Assembly (NCBI GenBank): GCA_019244165.1
Contig: JAFATA010000005.1
Span: 1-64,000, forward strand
Length of the DNA: 64,000 bases
Origin: Pseudonocardiales bacterium
GTDB lineage: Bacteria; Actinomycetota; Actinomycetes; Mycobacteriales; Pseudonocardiaceae
Direction of reading: 5' to 3'
The notes below the pieces were generated by a model. That model did not search any database. It had not been told where the DNA came from and saw only the letters and a program-made list of their open reading frames with translations. The translations under genes and the position numbers were made by a program. Positions 17,698-25,853 of this stretch are shown piece by piece (position 1 is the stretch's first letter; each line of letters starts with the position of its first letter).

Positions 17698-18015
17698 TTA
17701 CCATCGGGAGGGGTCGCGGTCGTCCCAGCTGATGGCGATCTGATGCCGGTACTGGTTGATGATCTGTTGGAGTTGGCGGGGGTCGTGGGACAGTCGAGCG
17801 ACGTCGCGGATCAAGAGGAGGTCGGCTCGGCCAGCCGCCACGTCAGCGAGGAGTTGGCGGCAGCGTTTCGAGGCGCGGATGCCAAGCGCAACCTCCGCCA
17901 CGGTTTCGAGGGGGACCACCCCAGCACGGTCGCACCAGTCCTCCAGTTCTCGGACTTGCCGGGCGAGATTGTCGCGACGGTGGGAGCGGGCGTAGAGGAT
18001 CGCGGTGCGAGGCAC
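17698..18015 (-). CDS. Single-domain resolvase-like protein, copy 2 (complete)
   Basis: The 105-residue product has the serine-recombinase N-terminal fold (AILYARSHRRDNLARQVRELEDWC, LLADVAAGRADLLLIRDVARLSHDPRQLQQII) but no C-terminal DNA-binding domain. The nucleophile motif of active enzymes, YxRxS, reads YARSH, so the serine is shifted or lost and catalysis is doubtful. The RLSHDPRQL segment corresponds to the RLSR helix. The companion zinc-ribbon gene lies 25 bp upstream. A regulatory or accessory role in the element is possible. Confidence 0.65.
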   Translation of the reverse strand: MPRTAILYARSHRRDNLARQVRELEDWCDRAGVVPLETVAEVALGIRASKRCRQLLADVAAGRADLLLIRDVARLSHDPRQLQQIINQYRHQIAISWDDRDPSRW

Positions 18016-18360
18016 CGCAGCAGTCTAGTACGACGGATGGTTAATCAGAAGGCCCCAGGAGCTGGCCCGAGCCATCACACATTGGGCAGAGTTCCGTCGT
18101 CGGAAGCTCGTCTACCTCAGGGTGCTGATCCAGCTTCGCCTGTTTCCACTTCACGATCAGCTGGGCTCCGTTGCAGTGCGGGCAGATGTAAAGCCGCCGT
18201 TGATCTTTGCTCACGCGAACTTCTCCTCCCACGGCTGGGCTGTTTAGGTTAATCGTCATCAAGTCTTGAAGGTTCAGCCTCCAGCTTTACGGAGCCACGA
18301 AAGTTCGCTTGGTGTCGGTCCCCGATGTCACCACCAGTAGCTACCCAGAGGTGTTTTGTA
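17797..18360. repeat. Copy 2 of the 0.56-kb direct repeat
   Basis: This is the same block as 10945-11508: resolvase-like gene, zinc-ribbon gene and their leader with GTCATCAAGTCTTGA. It is followed, as at copy 1, by an integrase on the plus strand. Here the resolvase-like gene is complete. Confidence 0.85.
18041..18214 (-). CDS. Small zinc-ribbon protein, copy 2
   Basis: The 57-residue product has YICPHCNGAQ and LCPMCDGSGQ, two CxxC pairs that should coordinate one zinc. GTG 18214 is set by GGAGGAG eight bases upstream. It is about 80 percent identical by eye to copy 1, with substitutions spread over the protein and both Cys pairs kept, suggesting selection for the metal site. Its role is unknown; the constant partner is the resolvase-like gene downstream. 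Confidence 0.68.
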   Translation of the reverse strand: MSKDQRRLYICPHCNGAQLIVKWKQAKLDQHPEVDELPTTELCPMCDGSGQLLGPSD

Positions 18361-18454
18361 ATCTCTCGTCACTCCTGATCATCGGGGGAGGTAGAGGGGC
18401 CCGGGGGAGTTCTCCCCACCCCCTCCCACCCCTCAGGGGAGAAGGCCCGTAAAT

Positions 18455-18651
18455 GTCGCTCGCAAAAGCGACTGTTTATGCTGCTCAGGGGTGGTGTGGG
18501 GGTGCGAGCGACGCTGCGAGCGTCGCTTGACTGTCGCTCCATGTCGCTCGCATGTCGCTCGCACCGGGGGTTGTCACTCGCACTGTCGCTCGCACCTCCA
18601 CACATATGCTGACCTGGTCTTATACCCCCAGGTGCGAGCGTTGCGAGCGAC
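18455..18651. repeat. Cluster of about ten decamers GTCGCTCGCA in both orientations upstream of int
   Basis: Exact GTCGCTCGCA lies at 18455, 18543, 18554 and 18585. Near copies lie at 18533 and 18573. The inverse TGCGAGCGAC or a one- to two-base variant lies at 18503, 18515, 18633 and 18642. The cluster ends 60 bp before the integrase start. Candidates are arm-type integrase sites, iterons or operators. The 18215-18454 stretch before it holds only the duplicated leader. Confidence 0.75.
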
Positions 18652-18710
18652 ATTTGCGCCTACCCTCCGATCCCGAGGGGTGCCACACCCTGGTCCGACG
18701 GGGTGGAACC

Positions 18711-19971
18711 GTGAGCAGGGGCCGGGTGTACCGCCGTTGCGCCTGTCGCGATGAGGACGGCTGCCAGCTCGGCGCGCGCTGCCCCGCACCGCAGGGTGAT
18801 CGCAAACACGGTACGTGGACTTTCGCGGTAGACGTACCCAGCGCGGACGGGCGCCGGAAGACCATGCGGCGCGGTGGATACCCCACGAAAGGGGCCGCGC
18901 AGCGTGCGCTGTCCACCGTGCTGGCACGCTGTGGGGCCGGCATTAAGGTGGACGATCGGCAAACCGTGAGCGCCTACCTGGCGGGCTGGCTGGACGGCAA
19001 ACAGCATGCGCTCAAACCCAAGACTCTGCACCGGTACACTGAAATCGTCACCAAAGAACTGATACCGGCGCTCGGCGCGCTGCCGCTGGAACAGCTACAC
19101 CACGAGCACGTGACCGCCTTCATCACCGACCTGACGGAAGCGAATCGGGGTTCCCCCACTATTCGGTACATCCACGCCGTGTTGTCCTCGGCGTTGTCGG
19201 ATGCGGTGAAGCACCGGCGACTGGCTCACAATGTTGCGCAGCACACCGCCTTACCGCCGATGAACACTGCCGAGCGGAAACCGTGGACAGTGATGCAGGC
19301 GGTCGCATTCCTGGACTATACCCACCGCACCAATGACCGCCTCGCCGACTTGTTCGAGGTCATCATCGGCACCGGGCTACGCCGGGGTGAGGCATTGGCG
19401 CTGCGCTGGTCGGACGTCGACCTCACGGCCCGAGTCCTGGTCATCCACCCGGAGCGGGGCACACTGTCCGACGTTGCTGGACGGCTGATGTTCACCGCAC
19501 CCAAGACGAAGGGCTCCGCGGCCGGGGTGGGCTTATCGAAACGGGTGGTAGCTGCGTTCCAGCAGCAAGCTACCCGCCAGGCTGTCGAGCGCGCTGAGTG
19601 GGCTGAGTGCTACGAAGATGATGACCTGGTGTTCGCCCGAGTCAATGGGGCACCACTGCGCCCGGACTGGGTGCTGGGGCGCTTCCATGACCTCACTGAG
19701 CGAGCCGGACTGCCCCGAGTCCGGCTGCACGATCTGCGGCACCTGGCCGCCACCATCATGATCACAACTGGTGTGCCCTTGGCCCTGGTGTCCAAGACCC
19801 TGCGCCACGCCACCTCCGGAATCACCGCAGACCTCTGCGGGCACCTCACCATCGGAGGCGGCACTGGCCGCCGCAGACTCCCTCGGTAGCGCACTGGACG
19901 CCGCAGCTACGGATCTTGCGAACCAGCGTGCGGCGCATCATGCGACCACATTGCGACCACACCGGGCATGA
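18711..19971 (+). pseudogene. Tyrosine integrase of the older element, inactivated
   Basis: A GTG start at 18711 gives MSRGRVYRRCACRDEDGC, the typical Cys-rich start of actinomycete element integrases. The SAM-like core-binding domain follows (about 85-190), then the catalytic domain with Arg (GTGLRRGEALALRW), Lys region (TAPKTKGSAAG) and HDLRH. The tyrosine codon of TADLYGHLT is TGC (Cys) here. Three codons later extra bases shift the frame, so translation ends at 19889 and the natural tail (SEAALAAADSLGSALDAA) is in another frame to 19971. Attachment repeat B follows 36 bp later, the normal int-att order. Confidence 0.82.
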
Positions 19972-20006
19972 TCACGCCTGCTCAGCGGTTCCGTATGGGG
20001 TGAAAC

Positions 20007-20064
20007 CGCTGGTCAGGGGTGGAGCCGCCTCGGGGAGTCGAACCCCGGACCTGCTCATTACGAG
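20007..20064. other. Left attachment site of the 26-kb element (58-bp direct repeat)
   Basis: The sequence from CGCTGGTCAGGGGTGG to CTCATTACGAG is identical over 58 bp to 46410-46467 in the same orientation. It contains the 3' half of tRNA-Thr(CGT) plus about 14 bp of downstream sequence. Only the 46-kb copy continues into a full tRNA, so this copy is the att site made by integration. Confidence 0.88.
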
Positions 20065-20124
20065 GCGCCTGCTTCGCGTCTACCGCAGCCGCCACCAGCG
20101 GTCGGACCGATCCCGAACTGGCTA

Positions 20125-20745
20125 GAGACGCTGCAACGCGCCGCCCCCGCCCTGGGTCGTGAACATGTTCGTGAACCGACCTCACACCGCGACGCGCTCA
20201 CCGCCGCGATCAGCCGCCACGCCCCGCGGTTGCGGGTCGTGATCTCCAACGCCGGCGCCTACCCGCGCATCGCCTGGGCCGACACCACCCCGCTGATATT
20301 CGAGCAGCAGGTGCAGCTCAACCTGGTCAGCCACGCCACCCTCGCCCACGCCGCCACCGCAGCACTCACCGCCGCCGGCCCAGCCGGACGGCTGATCACG
20401 ATTTCCTCAGTACTCACCGCCGTCGGCTGCCACGATCTCGCCGGCTACATCGCCGCCAAGGCCGGACTCGAGGGCCTGACCCGCACCCTGGCCCGCGAAC
20501 TCGGGCAGCACGGTGTCACCGTCAACTGCGTCCGCCCCGGGTCAATCGCCGTGGCAGCCGAGCACGCCGTCATCGCCCCGGACGACCACGCAGCCATGAC
20601 CCGCCGCCAGCTCGCCCGCCAGACGATCCAGCGCCGCGGCCAACCCGACGACATCGCCGCGGCCGTGGACTTCCTCGCCTCCCCGGACGCGGGTTTCATC
20701 ACCGGGCAGACCCTCACCGTGGACGGCGGCTGGTGCCTGACCTGA
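20125..20745 (+). pseudogene. N-terminally truncated short-chain dehydrogenase
   Basis: The frame has SDR features from the NAG motif onward: VVISNAGAYPRIAW, LITISSVLTAVG (catalytic Ser), YIAAKAGLEGL (catalytic YxxxK), VNCVRPGSI and the C-terminal FITGQTLTVDGGWCLT. The glycine-rich TGxxxGxG cofactor motif is missing. Reading upstream gives only HRDALTAAISRHAP before att site B at 20064. The gene was probably cut when the element integrated or by deletion at its end. A TTG at 20230 could start a short product, but it cannot bind NAD(P) normally. Confidence 0.75.
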
Positions 20746-21014
20746 CCAGCACCACCAGCACCCGGCCGCACGACGGCGCGGCCCACGCCGGTTCGGTGCT
20801 ATGGATGCGACACGGCACCAGCCACGACGGAGTTCACCACCCCCACGCGCACGTCCGCCCGGACACCCCGCTCGCCGACGTCGGCCACGACCAGGTCCTC
20901 GCCGCAGCCACGCACCTGCACGCCGCCGCGCCCGCGCTCGTGGTGTCCAGTCCGGTATTCGCCGCCGCGTCGTCCTTCACCCTCGCCCCGGCCGGCGTGG
21001 GGCGCTCGCGTTAG
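20733..21014 (+). pseudogene. Truncated histidine phosphatase family gene
   Basis: The N-terminus VLWMRHGTSHDGVHH carries the RHG catalytic motif, followed by DTPLADVGHDQVLAAATHL and ALVVSSP, the usual first third of phosphoglycerate-mutase-like phosphatases. After VVSSPVFAAA the sequence is unrelated and a TAG at 21014 ends it; the C-terminal catalytic His region is missing. It overlaps the SDR relic by 13 bp, so the two were probably cotranscribed. Confidence 0.65.
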
Positions 21015-21322
21015 GGCAGCCTCGCGGCTTCCCAGACCAGCGCGTCAACGTTAGCCATGACGAAATCACGCAGCTGTGGGCCTCAGGTCGATCTCCCCGA
21101 CGCCGGTGATGCCCATGCGCACCACCTCGTAGCCGCCCCGGGACGGATCACTCCACTCCGCGCCGGTCCGGTCTGCGGACCGCAGCGTGCGCAGCCAAGC
21201 CAGGAACACCTCCCGCACGGACACGGTCTCCCCTCGTCCGAGGGCGTGGACACCAGCAACACCCGGCTTCCGATCCAGGCGGTCGCGCCCAGTTCTTCAC
21301 CCAGTTCGCGCTCCAGCGACCA
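21011..21322 (-). pseudogene. Frameshifted NUDIX hydrolase fragment
   Basis: Pieces in three frames line up as one protein. SLERELGEELGATAW contains the NUDIX box RExxEE. ETVSVREVFLAWLRTLRSAD and YEVVRMGITGVGEIDLRPTA follow, and then LRDFVMANVDALVWEAARLP up to TAA at 21011. The N-terminus and the GX5E part are absent. With the SDR and phosphatase relics it makes a short operon-like set of decayed metabolic genes at the element's left end. The 140 bp beyond it (21323-21463) holds nothing recognisable. Confidence 0.6.
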
Positions 21323-21463
21323 AGATCTTTTGAGCTCGACACATGAAGATCGTCGGCAGGGTCATGACCTGCATGAACGTAGATACTCGTTGAAAGTTCA
21401 GCGTTTGCTACCGGGAGGCCCGCACCGAAGCACGAAAAATGATCTTGTTGGAGGTAGGTGTGA

Positions 21464-23989
21464 TCAGCTATGGGAGCGGACCCACTCCTCCAGCTGGTTC
21501 GCCTCGTCCTCACGACCGAGGGCCCGGAGGTCGGCGACGAGGTCGCTGGCCGAGGCCAGAGTGCGGGGGTGGTCCTCGCCGAGCACCCGGCGGCGGCGGG
21601 TGAGGGTGTCTTGTTGGAGCTGGCGGGCCTGCTCGTGTTGGCCCAGCGCATGTAAGTCAAGGGCGAGGTTGCTAGCCGAGGTCAGGGTGTAGGGGTGGTC
21701 GTCGCCGAGCACCCGCCGCCTCCGGGTGAGGATGTCCTGTTGGAGCCTGCGGGCCTGTTCGTACTGGCCCAACGCGTGCAGGTCAAGAGCGAGGTAGCTG
21801 GCCGAGGCCAGGGTGTGGGGATGGTCGTCGCCGAGCACCTGGCGGCAGCGGGTGAGGATGTCTTGTTGGAGCTGGCGGGCCTGCTCGTAGTGGCCCAACG
21901 CGTGCAGGTCAACAGCGAGGTTGCCCGCCGAGACGAGGGTGCTCGGGTGGTCATGGCCGAGTACCCGCCGCTTCCGGGAGAAGGTGTCTTGTTGGAGCTG
22001 GCGGGCCTGTTCGTGGTGGCCTAGCACGCGCAGGGTGCGGGCGAGATTGCTAGCCGAGGCCAGGGTGTGAGGGTGGTCCTCGCCCAGTACCCGGCGGAAG
22101 CGGGTGAAGGTGTCGTCGTCGAGTTGGAGAGCCTGCTCGTACTTGCCCAGCCCGTACAGGTTTAGAGCGAGATCGTTGGCCGAGTCCAGGGTGTCGGGGT
22201 GGTCCTCACCCAGCACCGAGCGACGCAGGCGCAATGCCCGTTCGAGCAACGGCTGAGCGGAGGCAGGTTCCCCTCGCGTCAGCACATACGTCCCGGCCTG
22301 ATCAAGCAGCCAGCCGACGTCGTCCCCGGTCGGATCGAGGGTGTGGCGGGCGTCGGTGGCGGCGAGGACGTGCGGGAGCAGCTCTCGCCAGAGAGACCAG
22401 GTCGGCGGGTTGTCCCAGGGGTCGTCGGCTGGAACTGTGGCACGGAGTAACCGGATCGCGACGGTGGCCATGTCGTGCTGGTTGGAGTGGGCGCGCAGGA
22501 TGGCCTGCAGCAGCCGGTGCAGCTGCAGGCTGCCGGGTTCGACGCGAGCCAGCCCTGCTCGGCGCAGGAGCCGGGTCAGCTCGGTGAAGGCCAGCGGATC
22601 ACGGGCCGTGGTGGCCAGTGGGTCGGGTAACCGATCAGGGTGGGTGGTGAACAGGGCGAGAGGGATCGGCTCGGGGGCCAAATACGCGGCCAGGGTGAGT
22701 AGATCCAGCGCGGCCGGTGCCTGCTTGGCGAGCCAGTCGAAGGCGATCTGGTAGCTGGCGGTCAGCGACACCGGGTAGGTGGCGGGCGTTCCATAAGCCA
22801 GCAGTTCCGCAGTGCGCTCGTTGAGCAAGGACAGATAGTCATTGGTGGACATGCCGGTCTCGGTCAGGTAGGCGGCAGCCTGGCTAAGCGCTAGGGGCAG
22901 GTCGCCCAGGGCGTCGGCGATCCGGGCGGCGTCGTCGGTGGTGAGTCGCGGGACGCGGCGCAGCAGGATGATCGACTCGCTGCGGTCGAAGACGTCTACC
23001 CCGAGCGGGGTGGCGAGATCGCGCCAGGCGGGGTTGCGGGAGGTGATCAGTACCTGCCCGCCACCACCGGTGGCCAGGGTGGGGGCCAACGCGGCGGGGT
23101 CCTCGGCGTTGTCGTAGATCAGCAGCCAGCGGTCCCGTTCCCGCAGCGCCCCCAGCAGCCGCGCCACCGCCGAGGCGATGGGGTCGGTGGCCTCGGCCAG
23201 GCCCAGGGCGTGGGCGAGCTGGGCCAGCTGGTCGGGGATCAGCGTGGGTACCTCGGAACGGATCCACCAGACCACGTCGTAGTCGGTGTCGTGGCGGTGC
23301 GCGTACTCGGTGGCCAGTGCGGTCTTGCCGATCCCGCCCATGCCGTGCAGTGCCTGCACCACCGTCGCCCGGCCGGCTCGCAACGACGTGCGCAACTCGG
23401 TGAGCAGGTCTTCACGTCCGGTAAAGGTGGCGTTGCGCGCGGGCACGTTCCACACTCGCCCGCCCCCAGGCCGCTGCGCTAGCGCCTGGAACAGCTTCTC
23501 GCTTAGCTCCTCCGGGGTGGTGACCGTGGCGGTGGTTAGCCCACTATCCCCGAGCCGGGCGCGAAACGCGTCCTGACGGGCACCGTGGTCCTGGTCGCGG
23601 AACAGATCCTCTGGGCCTTCCGCCTGATCACCCAGCAGGAACACCAGCCGGGGCAGGCCACGCTCACCCGCGACCTCAAACTCCAACTCCGTGTAAGACA
23701 ACTCCGGCCGGTCCCGCACCAGAGATCCGTACCAGAACCCGACGATGGCCACATAGATGTCGGCGACCAGCACCGCTTCCCGGCACACCTGCTCCGGGCA
23801 CTGGTCCCGCGCCGTGAAATACGCCATGTCCCCGATGGCGTCCCCGACCCGGGTGATCGCCTGCTCCGCAGCGTCAACGAACGACCGGCGAGCCGGAAAC
23901 CGCCGCAGCTCCGAGGTATGGCTCAGGAACACTCGCCGTGGCCGTGACGACACGCCTCGTAGCATCGCACTAACCGCTTCCGATGGCAC
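21464..23989 (-). CDS. DUF4062-NB-ARC-TPR protein (STAND NTPase, candidate immune sensor)
   Basis: The 841-residue protein has three parts. Residues about 18-110 are a DUF4062/TIR-like fold ([38 protein letters not shown]). Residues about 190-500 are an NB-ARC ATPase with P-loop [11 protein letters not shown] near 216, Walker [11 protein letters not shown] and the GLPLAL-like [12 protein letters not shown]. The C-terminal 245 residues are six kinesin-light-chain-type TPRs of 42 residues (HPxTLxSAxxLAxxLxxLG). STAND proteins of this plan sense a ligand through the repeats, oligomerise and trigger the N-terminal effector; several are antiphage. The gene is intact and is the largest cargo gene. 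Confidence 0.85.
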   Translation of the reverse strand: MPSEAVSAMLRGVSSRPRRVFLSHTSELRRFPARRSFVDAAEQAITRVGDAIGDMAYFTARDQCPEQVCREAVLVADIYVAIVGFWYGSLVRDRPELSYTELEFEVAGERGLPRLVFLLGDQAEGPEDLFRDQDHGARQDAFRARLGDSGLTTATVTTPEELSEKLFQALAQRPGGGRVWNVPARNATFTGREDLLTELRTSLRAGRATVVQALHGMGGIGKTALATEYAHRHDTDYDVVWWIRSEVPTLIPDQLAQLAHALGLAEATDPIASAVARLLGALRERDRWLLIYDNAEDPAALAPTLATGGGGQVLITSRNPAWRDLATPLGVDVFDRSESIILLRRVPRLTTDDAARIADALGDLPLALSQAAAYLTETGMSTNDYLSLLNERTAELLAYGTPATYPVSLTASYQIAFDWLAKQAPAALDLLTLAAYLAPEPIPLALFTTHPDRLPDPLATTARDPLAFTELTRLLRRAGLARVEPGSLQLHRLLQAILRAHSNQHDMATVAIRLLRATVPADDPWDNPPTWSLWRELLPHVLAATDARHTLDPTGDDVGWLLDQAGTYVLTRGEPASAQPLLERALRLRRSVLGEDHPDTLDSANDLALNLYGLGKYEQALQLDDDTFTRFRRVLGEDHPHTLASASNLARTLRVLGHHEQARQLQQDTFSRKRRVLGHDHPSTLVSAGNLAVDLHALGHYEQARQLQQDILTRCRQVLGDDHPHTLASASYLALDLHALGQYEQARRLQQDILTRRRRVLGDDHPYTLTSASNLALDLHALGQHEQARQLQQDTLTRRRRVLGEDHPRTLASASDLVADLRALGREDEANQLEEWVRSHS

Positions 23990-24052
23990 TGTTGCGTTGA
24001 TGGATGGCGGGTTCGGGCAGGGTGGGCCGATGCGTCGTCGTTCTGCTCGTCG

Positions 24053-24396
24053 GGTAGCAGCATTAGCGAACTAAAAACTACCGTTTCGGGTCGGCAGACC
24101 GGAGTCGTGGCCGGGTTATCAAGGCAAAATCCCAGCATCCGCAGTCCGCGTAGCCACAACGACCAGCCCAGTCGGTCCCATCGCGACGGCGCTGGCGGGC
24201 TTCGGCCACGTCGCGGCGCCGCTGAGCGTGGCGAAGCCGTCTGAGCCTCATCGTTGATCTCTGTTGGAACCCCGACACCTGCTCACCCCGCACATCCGAC
24301 AGGAACCGGACTGGCACCCACCAACCCTACGATCCCCACCATGGGGCCACTCACCCAACATCGCGATGGTTTTTAGTCCGCTAATGCTGTTACCCG
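24053..24396. repeat. 344-bp segment bounded by imperfect 32-bp inverted repeats (MITE-like)
   Basis: The sequence at about 24053-24084 (CGGGTAGCAGCATTAGCG...) is the reverse complement of 24365-24396 with about five mismatches. The shared core is TTTTTAGTYCGCTAATGCTG. The interior codes for no transposase and holds only a possible small minus-strand frame. It may be a non-autonomous transposable element or a large cruciform. No target duplication is evident. Confidence 0.5.
24078..24251 (-). CDS. Possible small Cys-containing protein inside the inverted-repeat segment
   Basis: The 57-residue frame is basic at the N-terminus (MRLRRLRHAQRRRDVAEARQ) and ends with a Cys cluster (GRCGYADCGCWDFALITRPR). 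That composition looks like a coding microprotein more than a random frame. No clear ribosome site is seen before ATG 24251, and a longer frame to 24317 exists. Its function is unknown. Confidence 0.35.
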   Translation of the reverse strand: MRLRRLRHAQRRRDVAEARQRRRDGTDWAGRCGYADCGCWDFALITRPRLRSADPKR

Positions 24397-24511
24397 GACT
24401 TCGCCGTGTTGGCGTTCGCGCTGCGCGGTGGCGATGTCGCGGGCGAGCTTGTCAAGGTCGTCCTTGGCCTTGGCTGAGGCTGGTGTTCTCATCGCGCACC
24501 TCACGCACGAC

Positions 24512-24752
24512 GTGCAGCACGCCCACAAGCCGCGATCGTTCCGACCCGAACCCGACGAGTACACCGCCGCCAAGGCCCAGCTTGACGCCCACGGCCGGGC
24601 ACATGAGCGCCTTCCTGCGCGCCTGCCTGCGCTGGCTGGAGTGCGACCCCGACCAGGCCCTCGCCACCCTGATGCCCCACTGGCCAGACCCCCGCCCATC
24701 CGGACGCCCGGCCCACCGTCCGGGCGCCACCCGTGGCGCAGGCACCCACTAG
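24512..24752 (+). pseudogene. Frameshifted ribbon-helix-helix-like small protein
   Basis: Two frames join into a plausible small DNA-binding protein: KPRSFRPEPDEYTAAKAQLDAHGR, then, one extra base later (near 24598), MSAFLRACLRWLECDPDQ to a stop at 24752. The pattern strand-helix (DEYTAAKAQLDAHG) then helix (MSAFLRACLRWL) is that of Arc/MetJ-type proteins common on actinobacterial elements. The minus strand at 24373-24500 also shows a short coiled-coil-like fragment (DDLDKLARDIATAQRER) that I could not assign. Confidence 0.45.
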
Positions 24753-24964
24753 GCACAGCAGCCACCCACAACGGCCGTTGTGGAGTCTTGAGTCTCCGGC
24801 GAGTGATAGCCAGCGGCTTGGAGTCTTTTGAGATGGGCGGGCTGGCGTTCCAATTCGTAACCGGTTGCGGGATTGACACACAGTTCGTCCACCGGTTTGT
24901 GGCAGTGATCGCATGGGAATCGCAACGCGGCGACACGCATCCGCTGCCAGATCAAACTTCGCAC
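24749..24964 (-). CDS. Small zinc-finger protein of the CxxC type
   Basis: The 71-residue product reads FPCDHCHKPVDELCVNPATGYELERQPAHLKRLQAAG. A CxxC pair, a third Cys and a His provide a zinc site, as in small actinobacterial phage and plasmid proteins with C-x2-C...C-x-N-P-x-T. An ATG at 24964 begins the frame; an internal ATG (MRVAALRF) is possible. Its function is unknown. Between it and 25206 only low-complexity coding noise is seen. Confidence 0.55.
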   Translation of the reverse strand: MRSLIWQRMRVAALRFPCDHCHKPVDELCVNPATGYELERQPAHLKRLQAAGYHSPETQDSTTAVVGGCCA

Positions 24965-25205
24965 TGTGGCGCTCCTTTTTACTCCGCGCGCGCGGTCTGT
25001 GGTTACGTCGACAACGTGAGTTGTGAATCAGCCATGTGCTTGATCAACCCTGTGAAGTTCGGTACGAGTCGGCCTGTGGCCGGCTCGTGTCGGCGGAGCG
25101 CAGCGGAGCCGTTCCGGGGGGCTTGGGGGGGCGAAGCCCCTCCCAAACTCCTTCGGCCTTCAGGCCGAACAAAGGCATTGACAGGCATGCCGAAGCGAGA
25201 CCACC

Positions 25206-25313
25206 CGTAGCTGGGGGTCTCACCCCTCACTACGGGGCAGATCCGGTGTCCGTAGCTGGGGGTCTCACCCCCCACTACGAGTGCTGTAGTGGGGGGTGAG
25301 ACCCCCAGCTACG
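25206..25313. repeat. Three 28-bp repeats (two direct, one inverted) forming a large hairpin
   Basis: CGTAGCTGGGGGTCTCACCCC plus CACTACG occurs at 25206-25234 (one T variant) and 25251-25279. Its reverse complement lies at 25286-25313. Copies two and three form a hairpin with 28-bp arms and a 6-bp loop. The adjoining winged-helix gene ends inside the hairpin. The set could be iterons or an origin of the element, or a strong terminator. Confidence 0.7.
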
Positions 25314-25577
25314 GGAGAGCGCGGACACCGGAAGGCGGTAGGTGCTGGGTGCTCGTCCGGCGCCAGCTGTCCACTCGATGAGTCCTCGGTCTCGCAGCCG
25401 GTCGAGTATTCGGCAGGCGGTCCGGCGGTCGGTATTGGCTTGGTCGGCTATTAGCCGGGTGGGCATCGTGCACATTCCGGAGCCGTCCACCGCAGCAGCC
25501 AGGATGAGGAGCACGGCTTTTTCCGCAGGGCCGCCGGTGCGTTGCTCGCGTGCCCAGTTGACCGCTTTCGACATCAC
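25275..25577 (-). CDS. Winged-helix protein, candidate replication or copy regulator
   Basis: The 100-residue protein contains a winged helix-turn-helix (GPAEKAVLLILAAAVDGSGMCTMPTRLIADQANTDRRTACRILDRLRDRGLIEW). This is the pattern found in actinobacterial plasmid and phage replication-associated proteins (KAVLLALAD...RTVxRaIxxLxxxGLI). Its last 15 residues are encoded by one arm of the repeat hairpin at 25251-25313, so protein end and DNA site overlap. It follows the minus-strand operon. No replication initiator is otherwise seen in the element. Confidence 0.65.
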   Translation of the reverse strand: MMSKAVNWAREQRTGGPAEKAVLLILAAAVDGSGMCTMPTRLIADQANTDRRTACRILDRLRDRGLIEWTAGAGRAPSTYRLPVSALSRSWGSHPPLQHS

Positions 25578-25598
25578 CGGGCCGGCATCCCTTCGGCG

Positions 25599-25850
25599 TC
25601 ACGCGACCCCTCCCTCCTCACCATGAACCCCATTCGGCGCCAGGCCGAGCCGCTCCCGAATCCGGCCGACCACGTAGCTTGTCCACCGCGTGTGCGTAGC
25701 GATTTGCACATCAGTCCAGCCGCGCGCCCACAGCTCCGTGAGCAGCCGTTGCTGGTCAGCCGGCACCAGCGCCTCGGCGGGCGTGTGGCCGTGCAGGGCG
25801 GCGGCATAGAGCTGCGGCGAGGTGGTCACCGGAGCCCGGAGCTCGACCAT
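25599..25850 (-). CDS. Small helix-turn-helix protein
   Basis: The 83-residue product has a C-terminal helix-turn-helix-like segment: LLTELWARGWTDVQIATHTRWTSYVVGRIRERLGL. This resembles small actinobacterial proteins whose WTDxxIAxHT...VxRIR motif follows a short leader. It starts at ATG 25850, 4 bp after the stop of the gene at 25854. It is likely part of the same transcript and of unknown target. Confidence 0.6.
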   Translation of the reverse strand: MVELRAPVTTSPQLYAAALHGHTPAEALVPADQQRLLTELWARGWTDVQIATHTRWTSYVVGRIRERLGLAPNGVHGEEGGVA

Positions 25851-25853
25851 GAG

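Noticed and set aside
21470-22215. Periodic 126-bp repeats that could suggest a CRISPR-like or satellite array
   Set aside because: They are in frame and encode the six 42-residue TPR units of the STAND protein; no unique spacers of constant length.
25003-25275. 90-residue minus-strand frame with repeated GGETPSYG
   Set aside because: The repeats are only translation of the 28-bp DNA repeats; no ribosome site and no independent coding signal.
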